NCBI GenBank assembly: GCA_905250115.1
Contig: CAJNOI010000087.1
Location: forward strand, 4,248-68,247
Length of the DNA: 64,000 bases
From: Adineta steineri
Lineage: Eukaryota; Rotifera; Eurotatoria; Adinetida; Adinetidae
Direction of reading: 5' to 3'
Shown piece after piece: positions 1-10,661 of this stretch (position 1 is the stretch's first letter; each line of letters begins with the position of its first letter). Made by a program: the position numbers and the translations under genes. Below the pieces are notes generated by a model, which was not told where the DNA came from, did not search any database, and worked only from the letters and a program-made list of their open reading frames with translations.

Positions 1-200
1 ACTCGGAGCACGGTCAGGTTCGTACTCGGAGCACGGTCAGGTTCGTACTCGGAGCACGGTCAGGCTCGGAGCTTGGTCAGGCTCGGAGCTCGAGGCTCGG
101 GTGTCAGAAATCCACTACTATATCAGTTCTGACACCCGAGCCCTGATCGAGCCCCGAGCCTGACCGAGTCCGAGAGGCTCGGGCTCGGTACATGCCTAAT
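1..200. repeat. GC-rich tandem repeat and foldback
   Basis: A 23-bp unit beginning actcggagcacggtc is repeated at positions 1, 24 and 47 and then becomes irregular. A 16-bp perfect inverted repeat follows: ggctcgggtgtcagaa at 94-109 pairs with ttctgacacccgagcc at 127-142. More cgagcc/ggctcg inverted words run to about 198. The stretch is much richer in GC than its surroundings and is cut by the window edge, so its full size is unknown. It is probably part of a repetitive or mobile element. About 204-459 holds nothing recognisable. Confidence 0.75.
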
Positions 201-474
201 GGAGACGCCCTTTGTTGTTAGCGACTCGACTTTTTCTAAACTAAAAGAGTTTTTCGTCAAGTGTAAGAAGCATACATTTTTACGCGTAGAAACGCTGTTT
301 TTTTCGTTTCTTGTTTGCCCGGGTTCTGATATTTAATAAATATTTTTTAATAATATTTGTTTACCTATTACGTTCTGTCTACAAACTATGCAGTTATATA
401 ATTGGAACAAAACTGATCATAAGATTAGAAGAGAACAATTTGAAAATTAAACTCGTGATTTATAAATAGTTCCT

Positions 475-618
475 TCCAGCATTTATACCAGCATGGTCAG
501 ATCCAGCATTTATACCAGCATGGTTAGATCCAGCATTTATACCAGTATGGTTAGATCCAGCATTTATACCAGCATGATTAGCTCCAGCATTTATACCAGC
601 ATGGTTAGATCCAGCAGT
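475..618. repeat. 27-bp minisatellite
   Basis: About five copies of a 27-bp unit (atttataccagcatggttag plus atccagc) lie head to tail, with a few substitutions. Because 27 is divisible by three, all frames stay open. On the minus strand (666 to 460) it reads as a 9-residue repeat around AGSNHAGIN preceded by a short unique stretch starting MATIDEHICC. It could be the repeat region of a small protein or only a minisatellite. No flanking exon could be joined. Confidence 0.7.
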
Positions 619-666
619 TATATCAGCCACCGTATGACAGCATATATGTTCGTCAATCGTTGCCAT

Positions 667-2874
667 CGGTTGATGATCTGTAGCAGAGACAATATGTAAT
701 TAATAAATATAGAAGTTGTTTGGTTTCAAAAATTATGCAATGTAATAGTTATAAAATGTAAACAAAAGAATTCATTCGTACACTTTATCGATTGTATGCT
801 GGGAGTAGCATTCAAGAAATTATTCTGTTAATAATATTAACTAACCAGCATTCTATGATATTTTATCTATTTTAGTTATTTGAAAACATTACAACCTTCT
901 GCCAATAAATTAAATAAATGATATTGAAATAAAATAGTTTATTCGTTATTTTATTTCTTGTATTTTTATCAGATATTGTTTTTATTATAAATTGATAAAG
1001 AAAAGCAAATCAATATCCAATACAAGCATTCTTCTGATGCTATATTATTTATTATCTATTAGATATCAATAACATATGAAACTGAACAAATTTTTAATGC
1101 CACGAAAATTAAAAGACAGTGAATAAACAATAGCAACTTTACTCGAACCAAGAATCACTCAAAAAATATCGGACTCAAATTGAAAATAGTTAAATTTTTA
1201 TAGTAAGAAATATATAATTATTATTCGCACTATGATAATAAATTTCTTTTAGTAATGTAATTTTTTTTTAATATTCTAGGCTGTTGGGAAAAAAAATCAA
1301 CCCAGAGACACGTAATGAAAATATTTAATGTAATACTCTTTGTCTTTCACTCCAAAATTATTTATTAATACAAATTGAAACAACTAATACTCATATAAAA
1401 ATATATTGATCTATGCTTAAATATATATATACTCAACACATAAACAAAATTTATTTATCGTTTTACTGCTCAACAGATGTTCGATAAATACTGATGTGAA
1501 AATAAAAATAAAAATACAAATACAAATAAATAATGAATAATATTTTAAAACTACTTAGTTATCAAATTTATATTTTTTATTATAATGTTCAATATTGGTA
1601 TTAATGACCAAACTACTTCACTTGTCAATCTAAAACAAATGTAAGATAAACATATACGTTCATATTATTATTTTCTTTCTCTTCCTACGTAGTACTATTG
1701 GTCTATATGATCATGACAAGTCTATGTATCCAATGGCCATTATACATATATATATATATATATATATGTATATCATCGGAAAGAAAAAAAAAGTAAAAAT
1801 ACGACCTTCGCTTGAAAGCATTTTATTTTAAGAGTAATGCGCTAATGAGTTTTCAAAAGTTCGTAATAGAAAATATTTATCTAACATATAAATCAATATA
1901 CTGAAGACTTTAAAAAAAATGTTATCATAAATTACTAAGTATATTCACACTCACTTAGATGAATTAATATGTTGGATAGTATGAAAGAAAATGCTGATCT
2001 TGAGGTGTACTATTTTATTTAAGAACAATAAGCATAGAAAAAAAATACTCAGTATAAGCCTCGTCACCATCCTCAGTATCTACGCAATAATGTTTTTATT
2101 GGATAGTTAACTATTTACTTTTGTTTAAAGAATAATCAAGAATTACGTCATTGTTTCTTTTTTTTTATTAGTAGTAGGCCTTTTCTCGTGTATGACAGAA
2201 ATATATACGTACATGATTTTTACATTTGTTAATAGTACAAAGGTATTACTAGGATGTAAAATGTTAAAGTTATAACTTTAATGATAGATTTGACAGTCAG
2301 CTTTTACATGATGGTAACAGAAACGCAATGGTATAATGATATACGGACTTTGATAGGCACATATGGTTGGAAGTTGCGAGAAACTTTATTATATTATCAG
2401 GAGAAGCTTCTTTTATAAGTTCATCTTTTCATTCAATAAAATCTATACCACGATTTCAATCATATACTTTAAGACAACGCTTACCTATTGCGCTAAAAAA
2501 GAAAAAAAAAATTATATAACTACATTGATTACCTAGTTTTCGAAAAATCTCATATTTAGACGCTGGCGCCAATAAAACTGTTATATATTCGATTTTATTA
2601 AAATTAATTTTAATATGATAAAAATGTTTAAAATCAGTCAAACTATTGTCTTTTTTTTATGAAAAATATTTTCTGAAATGCACCAATCCTTTTTTTTCAT
2701 TAAACTTGGACCAATGGTGATTGAGAGAATTCGTACAGGGATGAATCAGGAAAAAATGGGTAAGTCTAATGAATTCATCTTATGTCTGTCTTTTCTTAAC
2801 TCATATATTTTTATTTTAGTGCATCGAAGCTACATTGTTATTTTTTACAAATTATCTACTATCAAATAATTAGA
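667..2874. other. AT-rich intergenic region
   Basis: No gene is recognisable here. There is a (TA)n microsatellite at about 1740-1768. A small open frame at 2678-2761 ends in a good donor (atgg|gtaagtc) and lies upstream of the VWA-like gene. It could be an upstream exon of that gene, but the phases do not join cleanly. Confidence 0.5.
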
Positions 2875-3911
2875 ATGAATAATTCGATGTCTTGTCCTGT
2901 GATATTTCTTGATCCAAGTGGAAATTCAATCTTCGTGATGCAAGTTCAAACAGATCAACAAACTAAACAAGTGGATATGAGTACAATTACACATTCTCAC
3001 GGTTGTATTCCTCTTGAACGACGACTTGACCTTCTTACACAAGCACCAATTCATCAAGATATAACTCAATCATTTTGTAAGAAAAAAATTTCAATTTTTT
3101 AAGCAGAATATCTAGTTATTTTTTATACAACAATCAAAAAGATAAATGCTCGATATTAATAAAAATCTGACTTAATAGTAATATAGTAACACTTTCAGCC
3201 ATGTATTAAACGTTTATTGTTTTTTTTCTTGACTTGGCAAACATTCATTTTCACAGAATTACAATCACAAAAAAAAGAGATATTCATTTGATTAATGCAA
3301 ATAGATGAACTTTAACCAAGAAAAAATTTCTATTTGATGTTTATATAAATTATATAATTTTTATTTATTATTTGAGGTGACATTTTGGAGGAAGTTGAGA
3401 CTACAATACCATTTCAAAATGTGAGTAGAACTGCCTTTATTTAAACATACTTAATTTTTATCTATTCAAAGATACATAATGGCATACGTCATACAAAAGT
3501 GGCTATTTTGGTTATTGATGGTTCGATTGTTCTTGGTGATGATTTGGCAACAGTATCAGATGAATTCAAACGACGTGATATTATTTTAATCGTTGTTGCT
3601 GAAGTCACACCTCATTATGATATTTGGAATTTTTATTATGAATTAGCTCGTAGTACAGGTATGAATAAGTAACTCATTATGTTCTATGATATCTTAATAG
3701 AATTTGTTTCCTAATTTTAGGTGGTGAATACATGTTATTTGAAGATGTATCGAGTATGTGGTCAAGTGTTATCAAACCATTGATTCTTAGAGTAGATGCA
3801 GATCTTCAAATGGATTTAGGAAATATGCCAACTAACACAAGTGTTACTGATGATCAAAATGAAATAACAGATGGTGTTGGAGATTTGCCTTTTGATCATG
3901 CTCTATATTAA
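2875..3911 (+). CDS. VWA-like domain protein, copy A
   Basis: Four exons join in phase: 2875-3076, 3377-3420, 3472-3658 and 3721-3911, giving about 207 residues ending in TAA. The central part alternates hydrophobic strands and helices as in the second half of a von Willebrand factor A fold: KVAILVIDGS, then VSDEFKRRDI, IILIVVAE, YDIWNFYYELARSTG and GEYMLF. The N-terminal exon reads MNNSMSCPVIFLDPSGNSIF and would correspond to the second strand, so the first strand with a full metal-binding motif is missing or lies in an unfound upstream exon. Function is unknown. Two relatives lie in this window: a broken copy at 26.6-28.1 kb and an intact, diverged one at 28.8-29.8 kb on the minus strand. 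A possible poly(A) signal AATAAA is at 4017-4022. The fold assignment is moderate; the exon structure is well supported by agreement among the copies. Confidence 0.7.
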
Positions 3912-6436
3912 TGTTACTAATATTATTAACCTTTTTTATCGTCAGTCATTTAGTATGATATTGCTGCAATATGCAACAATGTAGTACTTAATGTCTGTAT
4001 AGTTTTATGTTTACAAAATAAAATATTAATATGAATACTTCTTAAATAAATTTATGTAACAGCTTATTATCTTCTCCATTTAAATATCATTGAGAATGAT
4101 GAAAAATTGATATGAAAGAATTTCATGTTCTAACAAAAACCTCAATTCAAAGTAAATCAGAATAATGGAATGAGTATTACAGTAGTTTCGATAGGTTACA
4201 TGAATGACTTTTATTTTTGTTTGTCTGCTTTTAGATATATGTTACATTTATATGAAAATTGACATGCTTAAATATGGATTCATATTTTATAATTGAATAA
4301 TTTCTAAAATATTTTTCATTTAATTGAATATAGATATGCTAATAATTGAAATCGTTTAATAATTGACAAAGATATGGTTAATAATTATTTATCGACTATA
4401 AAAGAACAAATAAAAAGAAATGATTATAAAATCAAAAGAGCCAGTATACATATATATGCATATAGTGATCTACTGTTTTAAAACAAAATAGAACATAACA
4501 AAATTGTCCTAACCATATTGCAAAAGTATTTTAACTTAATTTTCACTATTAAAAATATGGTGAATAATATTCCTATTGATTTATATGCTTAACAAGTTTA
4601 TATACAAGAAGAAATTTTATATTTGAAAAATGCTTTAATCGGTTGGCTACTGGTTTAATACTTCAGATACAGTTTTAAGCAAAACATTTCAAATGTTGTA
4701 ATATATATTTATTTATTCTTAAAAGTTTCGTAAAGTATGCAAATGTCTAACACAATCATCATGACACAGGTGTACATCACATTCTGCGCTGATAAGGTGG
4801 GAGAACATGATAGACGACAGAACTTCTCATTATTTGCACAGATATCACCACTAATAATCAAGTATCATATATGATACTACCGTAGCCAGCCGATTAAAAT
4901 ACACAATCAGGCTAAAAAAACGTTCTATCGGATCTTTATGCATTCAAATACATTTAAATGATATACTTAATTATAATATTATTAGTCTTTTTTCGAATAT
5001 ATTTTTATTCCTTGATCATTGAACTGTCTGAAATATATTTGATAAACATAAATGAAAATGTTCAAAAGTAGTTCAGTTTAAATCTGAAATACTTTCTCAA
5101 TAAGATATGGTTCATTTGTTCATAAAAAATTTATTCATGTATTTTTATTCAAAACTATATATAAAAGCTCACAAAATCTAACAAGGATACTATTAAACTC
5201 TTTATAAACAAGTACTGTTAACTCCGTAATTTCAAGACAAAACACATAGAGTTCTGTATTTTTTCACAAAATAAGTTAGGTGCTCGTCATGTAGTTTATG
5301 TTCTAGAAAATCTGAGAACTCACAGAGATCTGCTGCAAAAAATTGTATAAGAATATTAAAATATTTCAAAACGTTTGAAATTAATTAAAAATATTTTTCG
5401 ATATGACTGCACTCCTAAATAATGAATTCGTCTGTTTCAACTAATTTTTGTTATGATTGAGGGTATGAATATTAATTTCATATTTATTTTAAAAATAATC
5501 TTGACATGGAATCGAAATGATGAATTTGATTGGCATTACGTATAATAATGTGACATTAACGAATTAGAGCTATCAATTTTGTTGCCTGATTTATTTGAAA
5601 ATAAAATAAAAAAAGGCAGATATTAAAATACCCACGAACAACAATCGTCATATACGTATAGATTTGTTTGTGATCTGAATTTACGATGTTTCAGAATTTT
5701 CAATAAAGTTTCATGCAATTAATTAGGTGATTCCGACTCACAAGCTGGATAGAATGCGTGGTTCAAAAGAATAAATAATTTAGTTCTAAAAACTTCTTCT
5801 ATTAAAGTGAAAATAGTTTGCTATTTACGAAAACACAAATCTTTTAAGGAAATGAGTTCTGACGATAGCTTAGACTAAGAAAAACAGAAGAAATTGATCG
5901 ATGAATAAAATACTCCTGAAAATTTTCGGAGTAGATTTTATATTTTCGATACTACAGATAAGGAAAAAAATAATTGTTTTTTAATTTCACAATATAAATT
6001 TAAATCCCAAAAAAAACGTTTGACAAATAGTGTTTTAGACCCTATTGAAGGTATTTCAATTCAAAATTTGATGTTCTTTATATTTTCTAGAAAGAAAAAC
6101 AAGCTTTCATCCACATATTTCGCTAAAAAATATGAATTTCGGAATCAATGCAAGACTCATAGGTTCCTGAAATAATTTTTAATACAGCAGATATTGAAGA
6201 TCTTTGTTTGAGACTTTATCAATTTCTTTGTTATTTAATAATAAAATCGAATTTTGAATATTTATATTTTTGATAATGTTGAGAATGTGAGTGAAAGTGC
6301 AGAGTAAATTAAATAGTGACAGACACCTATTTAAGAATATTTAGATGATACAAATAGTTTTAGCTTCTAATCTTCGAGTTTTAAAAAGTAATTATCATAT
6401 TCATTATGATTATTTATATTTTATTTAAAAATAAAA
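3912..6436. other. AT-rich intergenic region, partly duplicated at 28.2-28.8 kb
   Basis: No gene is recognised. The stretch at about 5940-6435 resembles 28325-28800: both contain cagataaggaaaaaa, then a similar run through aatttgatgttctttg and gttgagaatgtgag. It therefore belongs to the same segmental duplication as the VWA-like copies, with about 1.9 kb (4.06-5.94 kb) present only here. Confidence 0.6.
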
Positions 6437-6484
6437 GGGTGGAAGGGTGTGAGATTACAATACGCTACTCACACCCATCCTCAA
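6437..6484. repeat. GTGTGG-type foldback element F1
   Basis: A G-rich arm (gggtggaagggtgtgag) and a C-rich arm (ctcacacccatcctcaagat) flank the spacer attacaatacgctact. The spacer closely resembles that of the large array at 26.3-26.6 kb (atacaatacactact), so both are copies of one element family. It sits at the right end of duplicated segment A. Confidence 0.7.
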
Positions 6485-6540
6485 GATACATGAATGCAAT
6501 AACTAGCTTTTACATAGGCAGGCACACTACTAAATATACT

Positions 6541-9500
6541 TCAAACGAGAGTAGAGAGAGTTTTGTTTTTGTTAATAGTTAGTTTGTTGGCCGGACAGGA
6601 TGTTCTGTCTAGTAAAAATTTTTGCACTCGATGTGTCAAAAGTTCTACCACGTACAAATTCCAGTTCTGATCAAAAGCCATGTCTTCCGGACGCTGCAGT
6701 TTGTTCGTTTGACTGTCTAAAACGACTTGCTTTCCAAGCGCATTGGGTAACCATTTTGTAACTTTATTCTCATAAGGTTCTACCACATAGACAATCTTCG
6801 TATTTGTCTCGACGAAAATTGACTGAGGATTTAATAGTTGGTGTATACCATTGCCTGCTTTATCACTTCCGGCAACTGTAATTAACTGTTGAGTATTTGG
6901 CATCCATTTAACAACTTTGCTATTATGGGTACATACATAAACAGCACCTAATTCATTGACTTCGTCAACAAAGAGACCCACAGGATTTTTTAGTACGCCT
7001 GTCCCACCAAATAACATTATTCCCGTAGTGGATTTCTTCAACCATTTGACTATTCTTTGATTATTCATGTCTACCACATAAACTGATTCCTCTCGATCGA
7101 CATAAACAGCTTTTGGAACATTTAACTGGTTCAAAGCTGCACCGTATCGACCGTTACCAGCTACCACTTCGACTGAACCTCCTACTGCGCTTCTTTTCTG
7201 AACTGTATGGCTGCTCGATACTGTAAAATATAAATTATCGTATCTATCAATGAATAATTCTCCAGCTTTCACTGATGTGACCAAAGTGACAATTTCTTCA
7301 CTATTTCTTGAATACTTTTGTATACGGCTAAAAGAAGGATCCGAGACGTACAGATTTTGTTGCCTATCAAAAGCTATTGATTCTGGTTTATAAAGCTGAT
7401 TCATTGCGCCACCACCACCATTACCACCGGCTACAACAATTCCATTTGGAAACCATCGAGCAGTCTCACATAGAACTATCGCTAATTAAAAAAAACATGT
7501 ACGTAGAAGACGCATCTTACAATGGAAAGTTGCGAACTGTTGAGCAATAAGCTTAATTTTGTTCAGGTGAAATAATCTCTCTCATCGAGAAACTAACACA
7601 CTCATAATATGAGCTACTGATGGGGTACTGTAACAGAGATATTTCAATTCTAAGTCATTTTCTGCACATGTATTATGCTGATCATTCAAAACTTTAACAG
7701 AACTTATGTGTCTGTTTTCGTAATGGTTGAATTGAGCTCATCGAGTTACATAAGAAAAAGTATGTTTCAAAAGTTTATAAGCAATTTTACGTAAAATTTA
7801 AAGATATCTCTGTTACGGTGCCCCATCAGCAGCTCATATTGAGAGTGTGTTTGTTTCTCGATGAGAGAGATTATTTCACCTGAACAAGGTCAGGCTTATT
7901 GCTCAACAGTTCGCGACCTTCCATTGTTAATTCATATTCACACCCATTCTCATCTTCACTCTTGCTTTTAGGAATGCAACAAGTCCAAAGCCTTGAACTT
8001 GGCATGTAAGATTTGATACCCATATGATATGGATTTCGATTTGGGACCTAATCTTAGATTTTTCTATGGATCTAGTAAGATAATATGGAAATAGGCCTTG
8101 GGGTTTGGACTTGGATTTGTTTTAAGACAGAAATAATATAAATAGTTTGCGATTCGACATTTGCAACCAAAACTGAAACTTTTTTATGTGAGTTTGCTTT
8201 AGAAAACTCATCCAGGATCCAAATCTTAAAGCTATTTTCAAGATTTGTTGCAACCCCACTTCAGTTTTTGCAAGACAATGCAACTGCCAGTTAGTATTTT
8301 AGTCGCAGCATAAGGCAGCGGATTAGCTAGCTATTTATCAAAAAGTTGATGGACATTCTAGGCGCTAGGTCAAAGGGGAGAGCGAACGAAAATTTGCACT
8401 TGAAACTTGACTTACGCTCTTCTGTCGTGGTCGTCGTCGTTGTGAATGTAACTAAAGTTTTTTCGTGTGTTGTTGCGTCGCTTGGTATCGATGAAGATGT
8501 TGTCGTTAAAGTCGGAACTGATATAGTTGGACCTACAGACAGAACTGTAGTTCTCTTAGACGATGTAGTTGTTGAAGCTGTAACCATTTTAGTGGTAGTT
8601 AACGAGATTATGTACTCACCCGTGGGTTTTGTAAAAGTATAGGTTTCTTTACCTTTTTTCACATAGATAACCACACCTACGACAATACCAATAACTAGAA
8701 TTATGCACAAAGCCAATAGCAACCATCGAATTCGACGGCACTGTAATAAACAAGTGCAATGCCAAAATGAACAACATTTACAATCATGGCACAGACTCAA
8801 TCCTTTATTATTATTGATGGTAGATTTTGTAGAATTTCGATTGCCTCGTTTTAAATTGATATTTGTTTTATCCTCAGTTAGTTCGAATTGCTGAATGTTG
8901 TCAGGATTGACTGAGCATCGTAACTGTAAAAAAAAGAGATCAATAAGAGTGTCCAGCCCAGGTGAATAAATCTAATAACTAGGTATGTGACGGATCGAAC
9001 AAATTGGCGTACTTGGTACGAACAAAATCGCGAGGATGAGTGTTCGTTCGGAACATACACTGGCTAGGACCAAAGCTGGGCAAAATACTTGAAGTACTTG
9101 TACTCAAGCATCAGGCACTTTAAAGTATGGAGTCAGAACAAAGGTTAACAGCTCGAATACATATATCAAAGTAATAGTAATCAAAACTTTCGTATCGAGT
9201 GGGCTTTTCATTGTGCTCGTACTCATATTCGAGAAAGTCTGTACTTGCCTAGCTCTAGCTCAGATCTGCTATGACCAGCTAGAATGTTGTTCGATTCGCC
9301 ACATACTTAATCATGATCATCAATAGAAATCATGGGCTATCTTCAGTCACACTACTAATGTTATCGAACTAACCTGATGGTTTTTGATTGAGTTCGAATT
9401 CTGCAAGTGGCCACAATAAACACATTCAACACGTGCAACAGCAGATTTCGGTCGTGGTACAGCTAGAACAAAAACCATGCAAATCATATTTTTATGCTTT

Positions 9501-9786
9501 TATCAACAAATATAACAAACTTACTATTTCTAATAGATCCTCGAGGAGCACTTGGCCGTCTACTCTCTCCATTTTGTCTTTTGAAATTCTCTACAGCAGT
9601 TTTAATTGCACGGTTTGGTGTTAAGCGAGATACACTGAGTTGTTGTCTCGTAAATGGACTTGTTCCATGTTGTTGTATCCACTGAATAATTGCACTTCGC
9701 TCATATGTCTGACCATCTTCCGCTAAAACTGGGTCAATGAACAGTTCCAATGTAATGGGACATCGTAAATGCTGACAGTCACTCAT
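6541..9786 (-). CDS. U-box / zinc-finger / membrane / NHL-repeat protein
   Basis: Four exons join in phase: 9786-9525, 9462-9374, 8923-8416 and 7481-6541, giving about 599 residues. Residues 1-75 are a U-box (CPITLELFIDPVLAEDGQTY, then ERSAIIQWI), the E2-binding fold of some ubiquitin ligases. Residues 101-120 form a C2HC finger (CVYC, H116, C120). A cysteine cluster (HDCKCCSFWHCTC) precedes one membrane helix at about 185-205, followed by a Thr/Ser stalk to about 285. Residues 290-599 are NHL-type beta-propeller repeats (PESIAFDRQQNLYVSD, PKAVYVDREESVYVVD, PEDMAFDQNWNLYVVE). The U-box and propeller are thus on opposite sides of a membrane if the helix spans it. The frame is open upstream of 9786, so an earlier ATG is possible. 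Fusion is inferred only from splice phases; the U-box exon could instead be a separate gene. The 934-bp last intron contains a MITE. Confidence 0.72.
7520..7926. mobile_element. MITE with ~130-bp inverted repeats in the NHL gene intron
   Basis: The left end, starting caatggaaagttgcgaactg, pairs over about 130 bp with the right end, which finishes in cgcgaccttccattg. Inside both arms are the words gttcaggtgaaataatctct and atgagctactgatgggg with a few mismatches. The element is flanked by TTA on both sides (7517-7519 and 7927-7929), which fits the TWA target sites of PIF/Harbinger elements. It carries no coding frame and lies wholly inside the last intron of the U-box/NHL gene, leaving the splice sites intact. 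Confidence 0.85.
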
Positions 9787-10035
9787 TTCACATTCTATTT
9801 TACTTTTTTTTATCATATTTATATGCATGAAATTCGTCGAAAGTTCCTTATATATGTTGGAAAAAACATTCTTCTTTATCTCTTTAATCATTATTTTGTT
9901 ATTTGCGATGATACTACCTACTTTAAAAAAAGTGAGAAGATAACTCAGGTGTTGTGAAACACTGATGAGTAATGAGAAAACTGTTGGAGTAAAAACACAA
10001 AAGAACCTAACAAATACTCGGACAGAAATTAACAA

Positions 10036-10661
10036 TTAGGAATAGCGCTGGCTTTTTACGTTTGCTAACTGCAGGTGAGGATATGAGATAAACTGCCATG
10101 ACCATTTTGAGGGTGTGGGTGTGGGTGTGGGTGTCCTTTGTTGACCTAAACAGGACACCTACACAATCGCATCCACATCCCACATCCCACACCCTCACTC
10201 ATCCACACTTCTCAAACCTTCCTGAAATTTTCTTTTATTTAACACCGATTATTCATTTAAGTCTCTAATGATTTTATTTTCAAATACATATATGATTCAC
10301 AACAAACTGCCAAATGCATGGTTTTCTCGTTCTTCCTCTTTTCTAACTCAATAGTGCTACACACAATATATCATCTTATGAGTGTGAGTGTCTTAGGGTT
10401 CTTTTAGTTTCACGTCCACACAAACACTCAGCTAAATTTTTGCTGGTTGTTAAAGAGAATAAAAAGCTTGCCGAAGAATCAAAAAGATGAATATCAGCAG
10501 AATTGTATCAGCTGCAATGATAGGTGGTTTAATATGTTGGTGAAAAAAGGGAACACACGATTTTTTAAGCGTAGAATTGTTTAAATTTATGTTTTTATAG
10601 CATATGTATGCACGTTTTATAATTATTTAATTTGGAAAGTCAAGACGATTTGTTAGCAAGA
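10036..10661. other. Intergenic region with foldback F2
   Basis: This separates the U-box/NHL gene from the end of the TPR gene. Apart from the GTGTGG foldback at 10107-10196 nothing is recognisable. Confidence 0.5.
10107..10196. repeat. GTGTGG-type foldback element F2
   Basis: The left arm begins ttgagggtgtgggtgtgggt and the right arm ends cccacatcccacaccctca. The spacer includes a second small inverted pair (gtgtcctttg / caggacacc). The end sequence TTGAGGGTGTGGGTG recurs in other copies in the window, which points to an element with fixed ends as well as repeat units. Confidence 0.8.

Noticed and set aside
8346..8642. Plus-strand frame rich in Val (98 codons)
   Set aside because: It is the antisense of the Thr-rich stalk of the U-box/NHL gene, where ACN codons read as Val-type codons on the other strand.
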